64,000 nt of DNA from Fen-1362 sp049516395 (GCA_049516395.1 JBEKTD010000002.1:1-64000), one strand, 5' to 3'; positions 9,663 through 18,151 are shown, counted from the first letter of the stretch. Notes: generated by a model not told the origin, from the sequence alone. Made by a program: numbers and translations.

Positions 9663-12290
9663 ATGCACTGTGCAATCGGAGAATTGTATTGGAATAGCCG
9701 GAGGGGGTTTCGCCTGTTGGCGGTCCTGCTGTTATCTTCCCTTTTGTGGTGGTCTGGCATAACTTCGGCTGCCCCGATGACCGCCGGGCACGCCAAAAAA
9801 TTGGCGCAGGCCTGGGTGGCCGCAAATCCGAAACCTATGGGCGCTCAATTAGGCGGGGAGATTGAAAGCGTTGAAACGTTTACGGATGCTAACAGCCAGC
9901 CCATTTACTACGTTATTTATCTTAGGCCCAACGGCTTTGTAATCGTCCCGGCGGATGATGAGATTGAGCCGGTCATTTGTTTTGCCCAGGTGGGCAGTTT
10001 CGACCCTTCTCCGGATAATCCCCTCGGCGCCCTTGTAAGCAGGGATTTGCCGGGCAGAGTCAATGCCGCAAGGGCCATACAGAAAATGGTGCGTTCGGGC
10101 AAGGCCATCCAAAGTTTTACACAGCAGGAGATGAACATAAGGCATTCGGGCGAAAAGGCCTTCGACAAATGGTCAAAACTGCTCAACGCCGCGGATTCCT
10201 GCTCAGTGCTGGCGATGTCTTCTGGCAACATCTCGGATGTCAGGGTTTCACCACTTTTGCAAAGCAAGTGGAGCCAGACGACCAGTTGCTCATCAACCGC
10301 CTGCTACAATTATTACGTCCCGCCTTATGGCGATGGCAACACAAGCAACTATCCCTGCGGCTGTGTTGCCACGGCGATGGCCCAGTATATGCGGTTTTGG
10401 CAATACCCGACGGCTGGTGTCGGGACAGGATGTTTTACGGTATATATTGATGGGACCGCCACAACAAAGTGTTTGCGGGGCGGAAATGGTTCGGGAGGCG
10501 CTTATGACTGGACGGATATGACGCTTGTTCCGGATTGCAGCACGACGCTGGCACAAAGACAGGCCATCGGCGCACTGACATACGACGCGGGCGTAGCGGT
10601 GTATATGCAATACGCATCAGACGGCTCAGGGGCGTATATGGACGATGCTGACGCGGCAATGACAAATACATTTGGCTACAGCAACTCGATATATGGCTAT
10701 AACAACAACAATAACATCAGCACCGCCGCGTTAAGCGCTATGATTAATCCAAATCTTGACTGGGGTAACCCGGTAATACTGGGCATAACCGGTCCAAGCG
10801 GCGGGCACGCCGTTGTGGCCGACGGGTATGGGTACACCAGCGCTACGCTGTATCACCATCTGAATCTTGGATGGGCAGGGACCAGCGACGCATGGTATAA
10901 TTTACCGAATATCGATTCCTCACCTTATTCATTCAACGTTGTGGATAGCACAATATATAATATCTATATGAGCGGCTCAGGCGAGATTATAAGCGGGCGG
11001 GTAACTACAACGGGTTCGGGGTCGCTAATTGCCGGGGCGACAGTAACCGCAACCAAGTCGGGTGGCGGAACGTATTCGGCTGCTACAAACAGCAACGGTA
11101 TTTATGCCATCGCCAAAATCCCGGTAAACTCAAGCTATACGGTATCCGTCACAAAAACCGGCTATTCTTTCACAAGCAAACCGGCCTCTACGGGCAGGTC
11201 GCGAGATGGTTATTCAACATCCGGAAACTGCTGGGGGATAGATTTTAATGGAACTCAGCTTCAGGCCGCCCCGGTAGCGACGGATTCGAATGTGTCTCTC
11301 CCGGCAGGAACAAGCCAGGTTATTACTCTTCAGGCCGCTGACGACAACCTGCCTAACCCGCCGGGGAAGCTGACGTATATAATAACCTCGTTGCCTAAAT
11401 CCGGGATGCTCTCAGACCCCTGCGCCGGCCAAATCAATACTGTGCCGTATTCGCTGGTCAATTACGGTAAGGATGTTAATTATACCTCGCGTATCTGCTA
11501 TACGGGCGACGTCAATTTCCATTTCAAGGCAAATGACGGCGGCAGCTCACCTACGGGCGGGGATTCTAACGTTGCGACGGTAACTATAACGGCTGAATCG
11601 CCGCAGGAAGTTGCTTACGAGACATATTTCGACAGTGGGTTGCCGGCCGGCTGGACAATTGTACATGGCGGCTCAGGCAGCTCAATGGATACCTGGCGGT
11701 CGGATAACCCGGCAGGTCGAACAAGTCCTTACTGGACCGGCACATTTATGATTGTTGACAGCGACTACGCCGGCCCGGTCGATATGAATGAGCAGTTGAT
11801 AACTCAAAGTATCGATTGCACAAATTTGACCGGCGTCAAACTGAGGTTCAAACATTACTTTAGGCATTACGCCTCCGAGATTGGCGACGTCGATATCCGG
11901 GTTAACGGCGGCGCGTGGCAAAATATGGCCAGATACCAGGGGGCCGATTACCAAGGGCTGGTGGAGCTTGTCCTGTCTGGTTTTGGAGCCGATGGAGCAG
12001 CCGGCGTGCAGATTCGCTGGCATTATTACAACGCCAACTGGGACCGGTACTGGGGTGTTGATGATGTCCAGATAATTGCAACTCCCGTTGTAAATGTGCC
12101 CATTGGCGACTTTAATTTCGATTGCGAAGTTGACTATGACGACCTTGCCATTTTTGCCGACGCCTGGCTGAGCAGCACAGGTCAGACGAACTGGAACGCC
12201 AATTGCGACATCAGCCCGTCGGCTGACGGCATCATCAATGAGCTTGATTTTGCGGTCTTTGCGCAAAACTGGCTGGTTGATGTCAATTAA
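9663..12290 (+). CDS. Secreted C10 (streptopain-like) cysteine protease with dockerin-like end
   Basis: An 875-residue exported multidomain protein. Order: signal peptide (hydrophobic FRLLAVLLLSSLLWW), a Spi-like propeptide to about residue 110, a C10 peptidase with Cys234 in YPCGCVATAMAQY and His382 in GGHAVVADGYGY, a carboxypeptidase-regulatory-like beta domain (ISGRVTTTGSGS), an Ig/cadherin-like domain, a MAM/jelly-roll-like domain, and two dockerin-type calcium repeats (GDFNFDCEVDYDDLAIFADA and a second around DGIINELDFAVF). Dockerin-like ends are frequent in Phycisphaerae exoproteins and may attach to cohesin partners. The start follows from the promoter placement. The protease call is firm; the partner is unknown. 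Confidence 0.88.
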   Translation: MHCAIGELYWNSRRGFRLLAVLLLSSLLWWSGITSAAPMTAGHAKKLAQAWVAANPKPMGAQLGGEIESVETFTDANSQPIYYVIYLRPNGFVIVPADDEIEPVICFAQVGSFDPSPDNPLGALVSRDLPGRVNAARAIQKMVRSGKAIQSFTQQEMNIRHSGEKAFDKWSKLLNAADSCSVLAMSSGNISDVRVSPLLQSKWSQTTSCSSTACYNYYVPPYGDGNTSNYPCGCVATAMAQYMRFWQYPTAGVGTGCFTVYIDGTATTKCLRGGNGSGGAYDWTDMTLVPDCSTTLAQRQAIGALTYDAGVAVYMQYASDGSGAYMDDADAAMTNTFGYSNSIYGYNNNNNISTAALSAMINPNLDWGNPVILGITGPSGGHAVVADGYGYTSATLYHHLNLGWAGTSDAWYNLPNIDSSPYSFNVVDSTIYNIYMSGSGEIISGRVTTTGSGSLIAGATVTATKSGGGTYSAATNSNGIYAIAKIPVNSSYTVSVTKTGYSFTSKPASTGRSRDGYSTSGNCWGIDFNGTQLQAAPVATDSNVSLPAGTSQVITLQAADDNLPNPPGKLTYIITSLPKSGMLSDPCAGQINTVPYSLVNYGKDVNYTSRICYTGDVNFHFKANDGGSSPTGGDSNVATVTITAESPQEVAYETYFDSGLPAGWTIVHGGSGSSMDTWRSDNPAGRTSPYWTGTFMIVDSDYAGPVDMNEQLITQSIDCTNLTGVKLRFKHYFRHYASEIGDVDIRVNGGAWQNMARYQGADYQGLVELVLSGFGADGAAGVQIRWHYYNANWDRYWGVDDVQIIATPVVNVPIGDFNFDCEVDYDDLAIFADAWLSSTGQTNWNANCDISPSADGIINELDFAVFAQNWLVDVN

Positions 12291-12388
12291 CACAAAGTAA
12301 TAATTGCCCGCTTAAAAGAAGTGGTCTTGCCTTTTGGGTCTGCGAAAAATGTCTTGAATCCGGCGTCTGTTGTCTTTGGTCCTGTGTC

Positions 12389-13081
12389 TTATTCGACCAG
12401 CAGGTCCGCAGTAACTATACCGGCCTGGCTGTCATGCATAATATCGTCGCTGTAAGTGCCGACTGTTTTTAGATGTGATATACCCGCGAATTTCCGCGTT
12501 TCGATAAGCCGGGCGCCTTTGGCCGCTATTTTGCGAAACGCGTGTTTTGCTTTTTGTTTGTCCAGCGCCCCTACCGCATCAACAATAACAGTTACTCGTT
12601 TGCCTCTCTGCAAAAGCCCAAGCGCAGCCGCCTCAATCGCGCCTTCCGCACAGGCGCCTATCAGCACAAATTCATTTGCCCGGATTTCGCTCAGCAGCCG
12701 GTCTATCCTTGGCTCATCAAACGGGTCTAAGCACCGCTTGTGAAGAACAATCTGTCGATACTCCCGCAGCAAATCCACCGGCAAATCCGTATTATTGTCC
12801 GCCGCGAAATTCGCCCTGTTGTTCAAAAGCGTATAGTTGATTTTCTGCATCCCTTCCGTTCCGTCCACGCAGAATCCGCCGTTGTTTTCGGGATGAACTT
12901 CGCAAATCGATACTACAGGTATTTTCTTGGCGCGGGCGTACGCCATTACTCTTCTGATGTGGCTTAATACCCTCCTGCGATTCCCCACCCTTGCAATACC
13001 ATTATCGAGGAAAAAATCTTTCTGAGTGTTGATGTCTATCAGGACCTGCTTACGACGAGTTTTTATCAATTGCCTTATCAT
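12389..13081 (-). CDS. Isochorismatase-like cysteine hydrolase
   Basis: A 230-residue hydrolase with the isochorismatase/nicotinamidase fold. The likely catalytic triad is Asp16 (in LIDINTQKDFF), Lys115 (in LHKRCLDPF) and Cys144 (in LIGACAEGAIEAA). Substrate cannot be decided; nicotinamide, isochorismate and other amides all occur in the family. The start was placed at the ATG at 13081 because AAAGGGGG lies just upstream, whereas the 36-codon extension before it is Arg/Lys-rich with no ribosome site. It is convergent with the protease gene. Confidence 0.85.
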   Translation of the reverse strand: MIRQLIKTRRKQVLIDINTQKDFFLDNGIARVGNRRRVLSHIRRVMAYARAKKIPVVSICEVHPENNGGFCVDGTEGMQKINYTLLNNRANFAADNNTDLPVDLLREYRQIVLHKRCLDPFDEPRIDRLLSEIRANEFVLIGACAEGAIEAAALGLLQRGKRVTVIVDAVGALDKQKAKHAFRKIAAKGARLIETRKFAGISHLKTVGTYSDDIMHDSQAGIVTADLLVE

Positions 13082-13381
13082 TTTCGCGACCCCCTTTGTG
13101 TCGCTTCTATCCGGCTTATCCCTACGCCTTTGGCCCTTATTAATCCATACGTCCCAACGCCGTCCGTGTTGCAAAAAAAAATTATCCAAAAATTTCTTCC
13201 TCTCTCACAACCCAGCCATCCTAAATATCGTTTACCTTCGACGCCGACTTTAAACCCTTATTTCGTCGTTTTTAACCCCGCCAGACACTAAAGTTTGGCA
13301 AAACCGCGTCCGTCTATTATAATAGTCCGCCAACTGCCCAAAATGTTACGAAAGTCGGCCTTATAATGATTGGTTTTCAAA
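13082..13381. other. Intergenic region upstream of trmB
   Basis: About 300 bases between two divergently transcribed genes. I see no convincing RNA, repeat or small gene. Several short reading frames are rich in Pro, Ser and Thr and look like chance. Confidence 0.4.
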
Positions 13382-14029
13382 ATGTCAAGAAAATTAAATA
13401 ACTATCCGCAAGTCGTCCTGGAGCACCCCAATCCGCCCGTCAAGCTTGATTTTAGTGATATTTTCGGACGTTCCGCTTCCATCCATATCGAGATTGGCTC
13501 GGGCAGGGGGACATTTTTGGTAAACCAGGCAAAATCTCAGCCCGACGCCGATTTTATCGGGATTGAATGGGCAGGGAAATTTTACCGCTTTGCCGTTGAC
13601 CGGATTGGCCGGTGGAACCTGGCCAACGTCCGGATAATTCGCACCGATGCCGTCCCCTATATCGCCGAATGCGTCCCCGATTCCTCCGTCGATTGCTTCC
13701 ACGTTTATTTCCCCGACCCCTGGCCCAAAAAACGCCACAACAAAAGGCGCTTCATCAACTCCGCCAACACCGACCATCTCATCCGATGCCTCAAACCCGC
13801 CGGCGCTATTCGCGTCGCCACTGACTTCGCGGAATATTTCGAGCAGATAAAATCGGTGTTTGCCTCCAAAGCCGACTTTCTTGAGCAGGTTGATTTCCTA
13901 CCCAACGCCGGTGCTCAAATCCGCCAAACGGAAGGCGGACAAGTCCGCGAATGGGTCGGCTCAAACTTCGAACGCAAATACCTCATGGAAAACAGACCAA
14001 TCTACACAATAGCGGTCAGGAAAAAATAA
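13382..14029 (+). CDS. trmB: tRNA (guanine-N7-)-methyltransferase
   Basis: A 215-residue SAM-dependent methyltransferase that makes m7G46 in tRNA. It carries the SAM motif IEIGSGRGTFL, GIEWAGKFY, the TrmB hallmark FPDPWPKKRHNKRR and the late RVATDFAEYF. Length is normal. I use the ATG at 13382; an in-frame TTG lies four codons upstream. No strong ribosome site is visible before either. The gene stands alone. Confidence 0.93.
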   Translation: MSRKLNNYPQVVLEHPNPPVKLDFSDIFGRSASIHIEIGSGRGTFLVNQAKSQPDADFIGIEWAGKFYRFAVDRIGRWNLANVRIIRTDAVPYIAECVPDSSVDCFHVYFPDPWPKKRHNKRRFINSANTDHLIRCLKPAGAIRVATDFAEYFEQIKSVFASKADFLEQVDFLPNAGAQIRQTEGGQVREWVGSNFERKYLMENRPIYTIAVRKK

Positions 14030-14058
14030 CTTGGCGGGATTGTTAAACTTTGTGCGAC

Positions 14059-14598
14059 TTAGCGGGTTTGGCGATGCTGTTTTATGTAATATCTGATTGC
14101 TGTTTTGCCCGAGTCGAATGCGAACCTGTTCACAGAAATCTGCCCCGGCTCAAAAAATTCAATGCAGGCGATTTCCTTTTTGTTTAGCTTTATCTTTTTC
14201 GGATTATCAATTCTGCACGTAAAAAACAAATCCGTGGTCGTATAAGTTACGCCTTTATATATGTAAATATTCGGCGCGGATATAAGATATCGCGGGTTTT
14301 TGACTTTTATCCCCAGCTCTTCGCAAATCTCCCTTACAAGCGTTGCTTCAATCGGCTCGCCGTAATCAGCAAAACCGCCCGGAAAATCAAACATCCCTGC
14401 CTTTGGCTCATTTGCACGAATTGCCACAAGCACCTTTGAACCGTACTCGATGATTGCCCCCGCCGCTGATGCCACGTTGTGATAATACTCAAACCCGCAT
14501 TTGCCGCACGTTATGTGCTTGTTCTTCGAATGTGCCTTCGGCCCCTTTGCACCGCATCCTGGACAATATTTGAATATTCTTGTTAAATTTATTTTCAT
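14059..14598 (-). CDS. Nudix hydrolase with N-terminal zinc ribbon
   Basis: A 179-residue protein with an N-terminal zinc ribbon (Cys12-x2-Cys15 and Cys31-x2-Cys34) followed by a Nudix domain. The Nudix box GX5EX7REX2EEXG is complete at residues 75-96 (Gly75, Glu81, Arg89, Glu90, Glu93, Glu94). The layout is like NADH pyrophosphatase NudC but much shorter and without its extra domains, so the substrate (a nucleoside diphosphate derivative) is open. It lies 36 bases downstream of a zinc-ribbon membrane protein gene on the same strand; the gap contains a short ATTGTAGATTGCAGATT-type repeat. Confidence 0.85.
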   Translation of the reverse strand: MKINLTRIFKYCPGCGAKGPKAHSKNKHITCGKCGFEYYHNVASAAGAIIEYGSKVLVAIRANEPKAGMFDFPGGFADYGEPIEATLVREICEELGIKVKNPRYLISAPNIYIYKGVTYTTTDLFFTCRIDNPKKIKLNKKEIACIEFFEPGQISVNRFAFDSGKTAIRYYIKQHRQTR

Positions 14599-14634
14599 TC
14601 TTCAAATAAATCTGCAATCTACAATCCGAAATCC

Positions 14635-14961
14635 CTACAGTCCTGACTGCTGAATCTGCTTCAAAAGATTCGCGTAAAGTCCGACGGACCCCACGCACAG
14701 CACAAGCGTAAACACGATAATGATAATCGTCCAGAACACCTTACTCACCATGCTGTAATTAGGGTTGAACCATATCAATGGCAAAGCAAACGGCCCGATG
14801 CACAGCACCGAAATAATCACCGCCGGCGTCCTGTGATACCACTTTGTGTCTCCGTATTTTTTCGATCCCTTCAATTCCGCATCAATCAGGAACTCGCCGC
14901 AGTGCTTGCACTTCACTGCTTCATCCTGAATCTCTTCCGCGCAAAACGGACACTTTTTCAT
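14635..14961 (-). CDS. Zinc-ribbon small membrane protein
   Basis: A 108-residue protein beginning with a zinc ribbon, MKKCPFCAEEIQDEAVKCKH then CGEFL (two CxxC pairs), followed by two membrane helices at about residues 46-66 and 74-96. Such zinc-ribbon plus two-helix proteins are common and of unknown function. The upstream region carries five GTTAAC palindromes between this gene and a divergent CHASE8-like gene, which could regulate one or both. Confidence 0.75.
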   Translation of the reverse strand: MKKCPFCAEEIQDEAVKCKHCGEFLIDAELKGSKKYGDTKWYHRTPAVIISVLCIGPFALPLIWFNPNYSMVSKVFWTIIIIVFTLVLCVGSVGLYANLLKQIQQSGL

Positions 14962-15042
14962 AATCCTGTCCCCGAAAAGTCAACTGCCTGCCACAAAAAC
15001 GATTTGTCAAGTTTGCGATGCTTGTTAATCCTACCATGTCTG

Positions 15043-15105
15043 GTTAACTAATGTTAACTTTCTTCTCTTAGTTAACTTCGGTTAACCAACCCATATTTGG
15101 TTAAC
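15043..15105. promoter_or_regulatory. Cluster of five GTTAAC palindromes
   Basis: Five copies of the palindrome GTTAAC start at 15043, 15053, 15071, 15081 and 15100. The spacings (10, 18, 10, 19 bases) put them roughly on one helical face as two close pairs plus one more. The site lies between two divergent genes. This is what a cooperative operator array looks like; the regulator is unknown. Confidence 0.5.
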
Positions 15106-15248
15106 ATACCATTTTTTCGGACGTAAAGAATCGTTAAGTCGCACCCCAAAAACGCCGAAAATGGCAATGTGCCATTGCGGTACACCCGAAATTCCCAGCG
15201 GAGAAGCGGGACTTAAAGCAAAATTATTGCCTGGTGAACAGGAAGTAT

Positions 15249-15689
15249 ATGACCGATATTTCCAGGAGAAAGTTCATTATAATCGCCTTCGCGGCAGGTA
15301 TGTCTATGGGCCTGCTCTTTACTTCCCTGTCATTTATCAACTCGCAGCGCAAAGACAGCAAAAAAAACATTATGTATTTCACCTCCACACAGGCAAAGCT
15401 GATTTCCACAAACGTCAAATGCGCACTGACCTTTGAGGACGCCAAAGACGCAAACGCCGTTCTCGATACCCTAAGAACCCAGAATTGTATCGCCTTCGCC
15501 GGCATCTACGACTGCAACGGCAACCTCTTCTCCTCCTACTATCGCGATGATGTCAGGAACAAGGTGTTCAAACTGGTGCCCCCTACAAAAGCAAAATTCG
15601 TGTCTCGCAACGGCTATATAGTGGTCTCCGAACCCGTCTTCCACCAGCAGCAGTTCCTCGGAACCGTCTGCCTCTGGACACAGCTATAA
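15249..15689 (+). CDS. Orphan membrane-anchored CHASE8-like sensor domain
   Basis: About 146 residues: a basic N-terminus, one membrane helix (FIIIAFAAGMSMGLLFTSLS) and an extracytoplasmic domain resembling CHASE8, with the typical TFEDAKDANAVLDTL and NGNLFSSYYRDD stretches. CHASE8 normally precedes a second helix and a kinase or cyclase. Here the protein stops after the sensor at LWTQL, with no second helix or output domain downstream. It may be a truncated gene or a stand-alone receptor. The ATG at 15249 has AGGA just upstream; an in-frame GTG five codons earlier is possible. Confidence 0.65.
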   Translation: MTDISRRKFIIIAFAAGMSMGLLFTSLSFINSQRKDSKKNIMYFTSTQAKLISTNVKCALTFEDAKDANAVLDTLRTQNCIAFAGIYDCNGNLFSSYYRDDVRNKVFKLVPPTKAKFVSRNGYIVVSEPVFHQQQFLGTVCLWTQL

Positions 15690-15746
15690 ACACATCCTTA
15701 TCCGTCCGCCTGCCATCGAGAATTTCCTGCTATCGCCGGCGCCGGT

Positions 15747-16544
15747 TTATTTCGCTGGCGTCTGGTTTGCATCGCGGCTGGTAACAGAGGCCGAAAACGA
15801 TCTGTTCGTCAGCCCTTTGCCGTCCTGTATTATCTCAAACCCCGCTTCCATACTGTCTAAGTACCACGAGCTTTCTAAATAGCCACGCGATATCGCATCA
15901 TTTATAAAATCCTTGAGGTCAAAGCTTTGAACAACACTCGGCTTTGCCCTTTCGTAAGCGATATATCTCCATCCTCGTTGTTGGGAATCAAAATAGACAT
16001 TCCACTGGGTACCGGCTACAGTTATCGTCGCTTTCTTTTCGCCGCCCGCGGGCATTATTATGCTTCCCTTTTTATTAAGCCAGACCATCAGTTCCGCGCC
16101 GCCTTCAGGAATAGTGCCTCCTTTTGGACTGAACCACGCCTCGAAGGCGGTGTTCCAGACACCCTTTGCGTGATTTACGTCCGTGCTCCAGTCAACGGGG
16201 ACAGCCGCTATATCGCTTATCCTTATAGGCATCCCGCTGTTTTTGGTGTTCTCGCCCCCGAAGTGACGCCCGCGAATAATGGATGGATATGCTACCACCA
16301 CGTTTGAATCGTGCGTCGTGCGTATAACGCTGAAAAACGTGGAATCCGGAACCACGCTCAAACACTGGCTTGATGTCCCTCTCCAGACGTTATTGGTAAT
16401 TCGGTACTCGCCTCCCATCACATCGATTATTGTTTTATTGGCATCGTTTATGTCCCCGCAAAGCTCCTCCGCCCTCGCATCGCAAAGTAATATACACGCG
16501 CAAAAAAGCATACACACAAAAACCTTACTCAAGCTGCTCATCAT
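15747..16544 (-). CDS. Secreted glycoside hydrolase family 12-like glucanase
   Basis: A 265-residue exported protein with signal peptide (SLSKVFVCMLFCACILLCDA). The mature part follows the GH12 pattern: YRITNNVWRG, a central AVPVDWSTDV, the nucleophile Glu151 in GGAELMVWLN, and the acid/base Glu237 in EAGFEIIQDGKGL. GH12 enzymes are endo-beta-glucanases or xyloglucanases with a beta-jelly-roll fold. There is no dockerin or carbohydrate-binding module. Start chosen at the ATG at 16544, 7 bases after GGAG; an upstream TTG overlaps that site. Family assignment is by motif memory and would benefit from a profile search. Confidence 0.75.
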   Translation of the reverse strand: MMSSLSKVFVCMLFCACILLCDARAEELCGDINDANKTIIDVMGGEYRITNNVWRGTSSQCLSVVPDSTFFSVIRTTHDSNVVVAYPSIIRGRHFGGENTKNSGMPIRISDIAAVPVDWSTDVNHAKGVWNTAFEAWFSPKGGTIPEGGAELMVWLNKKGSIIMPAGGEKKATITVAGTQWNVYFDSQQRGWRYIAYERAKPSVVQSFDLKDFINDAISRGYLESSWYLDSMEAGFEIIQDGKGLTNRSFSASVTSRDANQTPAK

Positions 16545-16650
16545 CCTAATCTCCAAAAACAAATGCCTCGTTATTCAATACCGGAAAACCAACTATAAAC
16601 GACATCTCTACAATTGTCAATCTGCGGGGTTCGTTATTACAATCGGTTAG

Positions 16651-16670
16651 CCCCCAGGCCCGCCTGGGGG
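16651..16670. repeat. GC-rich hairpin, GGTTAGCCC family, copy 1
   Basis: A 9-bp perfect stem (CCCCCAGGC / GCCTGGGGG) around CC, preceded by CGGTTAG and followed on the plus strand by TCCTTTTTG. It looks like a terminator but no plus-strand gene ends here. Related hairpins lie at 17110-17129 and 17996-18015. Confidence 0.65.
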
Positions 16671-16917
16671 TCCTTTTTGTTTTATTTTCCACACAAAAAA
16701 ACACCAGCGATGGGTACACAAAAAACCGCCGTAAGGCCCTAAAATATAAGCAGTTATGGATTTATGTCCCCATAAGTAAGGGCTGTTTTTTGTGTGTTTT
16801 TTGTGCATTTTTGCGGCCTAAAAACAACCCTTTTTTCGTGGCTATTTTTACCGTAACCTCTTTTCTTATAACGTCTTAAATTCTGGATATGGACTATCCT
16901 ATAAAACACTTGTATCA

Positions 16918-16940
16918 AACAGTTGTATGATACAACTGTT
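16918..16940. promoter_or_regulatory. 23-bp palindrome, candidate operator
   Basis: Eleven-base arms AACAGTTGTAT and ATACAACTGTT flank one central base with perfect symmetry. A half-site-like TTGTATCA lies just upstream. The core TTGTATGATACAA is the type of site bound by GntR-like repressors. No gene starts within 350 bases, so its target is unclear. Confidence 0.5.
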
Positions 16941-17109
16941 ATCCATTTTCGCGCAGGTCGAAAACCCTTAGATTCAAAAATCTTAAAATTTTTTTACTCC
17001 TTATTTCATAAGGACTTATCGTTTTTGACCCCATCAGGAAATACCTTAGTTTTCGTCAAAAGCGCGCAAGTTCGCGCCATAGGATAGAGGAACTGTGTTC
17101 CTCGGTTAG

Positions 17110-17129
17110 CCCGCAGGCCCGCCTGCGGG
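17110..17129. repeat. GC-rich hairpin, GGTTAGCCC family, copy 2
   Basis: Stem CCCGCAGGC / GCCTGCGGG around CC, preceded by the same CGGTTAG as copy 1. The stem has a compensated change at two positions relative to copy 1, so structure is kept while sequence differs. Confidence 0.6.
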
Positions 17130-17259
17130 TCATAAAAATAATGAAAGATGAAGGAAAAACAGTCAGCTTTATAAAAGGGCAACAGGCCCTTGTGGATGAA
17201 GGCGGGTGGCAAGCACACAAACAAGGTTTGGAGCATTGCCTCCGCCAAGAACACAAAGC

Positions 17260-17316
17260 TGACTGTCCTCTGTGGCTAAAAAATCCGTGTTAATCCGTGT
17301 AATCTGTGGCTAAAGA
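17260..17316. repeat. Dispersed CACAGA-type repeat, copy 1
   Basis: Contains CCTCTGTGGCTAAA, then ATCCGTGTTAATCCGTGT and AATCTGTGGC, a chain of related short phrases. Similar text appears at 22050-22090 (inside mtaB), 32343-32388, 33391-33453 and 62557-62631. Confidence 0.6.
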
Positions 17317-17331
17317 AAAGGAGGAGATAAA

Positions 17332-17913
17332 ATGTCAACCATTCAAATCAACGTTCCAAATTGCTTCTCTCGTCTGCCCCTCTGGTTCGTTCTTATTTAT
17401 TACCGTCTTCGTTATGGCTATTCCGCCCGTTTTATCCACATCCAGAAATTCCGCTTCGCCATCGTTGACCCCGCCGATTACGACCTCCTTCGCAAACATA
17501 AATGGCGGCTGAACCGCTCCAATCGCACATACTACGCCTTCCGCACCGTCTCTCGCGGCCCGCTCCTCAAGCCCCGCGTAATCTGGATGCACCGCTTCCT
17601 TATGAATCCGCCCGACGACCTTCTCGTTGACCACCATAACCACAATGGCCTCGACAACCGCCGCTCCAATCTCCGCCTCGCCACCGATTCCACCAACCAG
17701 CAGAACGCCCGCAAAAGAAACTGCAAAACCACCTCCCGTTTCAAAGGCGTTGACTTCGTCAAACCCACAGGCAAATGGCGGGCTCGAATCTCCGTCAACG
17801 GCAAACGACTCTTCCTCGGCTCATTCACCGACGAACTCGACGCCGCTATGACTTATGATGAAGCCGCCAAGAAATACTTTGGCGAATATGCTTGTTTGAA
17901 CTTTAACCCATGA
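17332..17913 (+). CDS. HNH endonuclease with AP2 domain
   Basis: A 193-residue protein: an HNH nuclease region at residues 86-117 (MHRFLM, then VDHHNHNGLDNRRSNLRLA) and an AP2/ERF DNA-binding domain at about 135-190 (SRFKGVDFVKPTGKWRARI then FLGSFTDELDAA). This HNH-AP2 pairing is typical of homing-type nucleases found in phages and in many planctomycete genomes. The N-terminal half is basic and aromatic. A strong AAGGAGGAG site precedes the ATG, and a terminator follows 19 bases after the stop, so it is a compact self-contained unit. It is probably a selfish or formerly selfish gene. Confidence 0.85.
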   Translation: MSTIQINVPNCFSRLPLWFVLIYYRLRYGYSARFIHIQKFRFAIVDPADYDLLRKHKWRLNRSNRTYYAFRTVSRGPLLKPRVIWMHRFLMNPPDDLLVDHHNHNGLDNRRSNLRLATDSTNQQNARKRNCKTTSRFKGVDFVKPTGKWRARISVNGKRLFLGSFTDELDAAMTYDEAAKKYFGEYACLNFNP

Positions 17914-17931
17914 GATGCCGTTGTTGTTATT

Positions 17932-17963
17932 ATCTCACAGGGTTACCCCGTGAGATGATTTTT
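17932..17963 (+). terminator. Rho-independent terminator of the HNH-AP2 gene
   Basis: Stem ATCTCAC-GGGT / ACCC-GTGAGAT with a small bulge, followed by GATTTTT. It begins 19 bases after the stop codon of the HNH-AP2 gene. Confidence 0.75.
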
Positions 17964-17995
17964 CTATCTCACCGGGGTACATCAATTTCGGTTAG

Positions 17996-18015
17996 CCCCG
18001 GTATTTATGCCGGGG
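17996..18015. repeat. GC-rich hairpin, GGTTAGCCC family, copy 3
   Basis: Stem CCCCGG / CCGGGG around an 8-base loop, again preceded by CGGTTAG and followed by TTACTTTACC. It is a shorter relative of the hairpins at 16651 and 17110. Confidence 0.5.
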
Positions 18016-18151
18016 TTACTTTACCTGTCCTCCGTAGCTCTTAGCGAAGGGGGATTGCCGGGTTGTTATTGGTTTTCTGCCGGGAATCCAGATTCCTCAT
18101 CCGCCCGCCCGTAGCACAGTTTACCCGCCATTTATGTCGTTCCGCTACCGC

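Larger units (their letters stand above)
16545..17331. other. Gene-free 787-base region with palindromes and repeats
   Basis: No supportable gene lies here. It holds two GC-rich hairpins of one family, a near-perfect 23-bp palindrome, an A/T-rich inverted pair (ACAAAAAAC / GTTTTTTGT) at about 16720-16800 and a copy of the dispersed CACAGA-type repeat just before the HNH gene. Reading frames of 66-82 codons on the minus strand are made of repeat sequence and lack ribosome sites. Confidence 0.5.

Noticed and set aside
16651..16680. Terminator for a plus-strand gene
   Set aside because: No plus-strand gene ends upstream; the hairpin belongs to a small repeat family.
17006..17256. 66- and 82-codon minus-strand frames before the HNH gene
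   Set aside because: They run through a hairpin and a dispersed repeat and lack ribosome sites.
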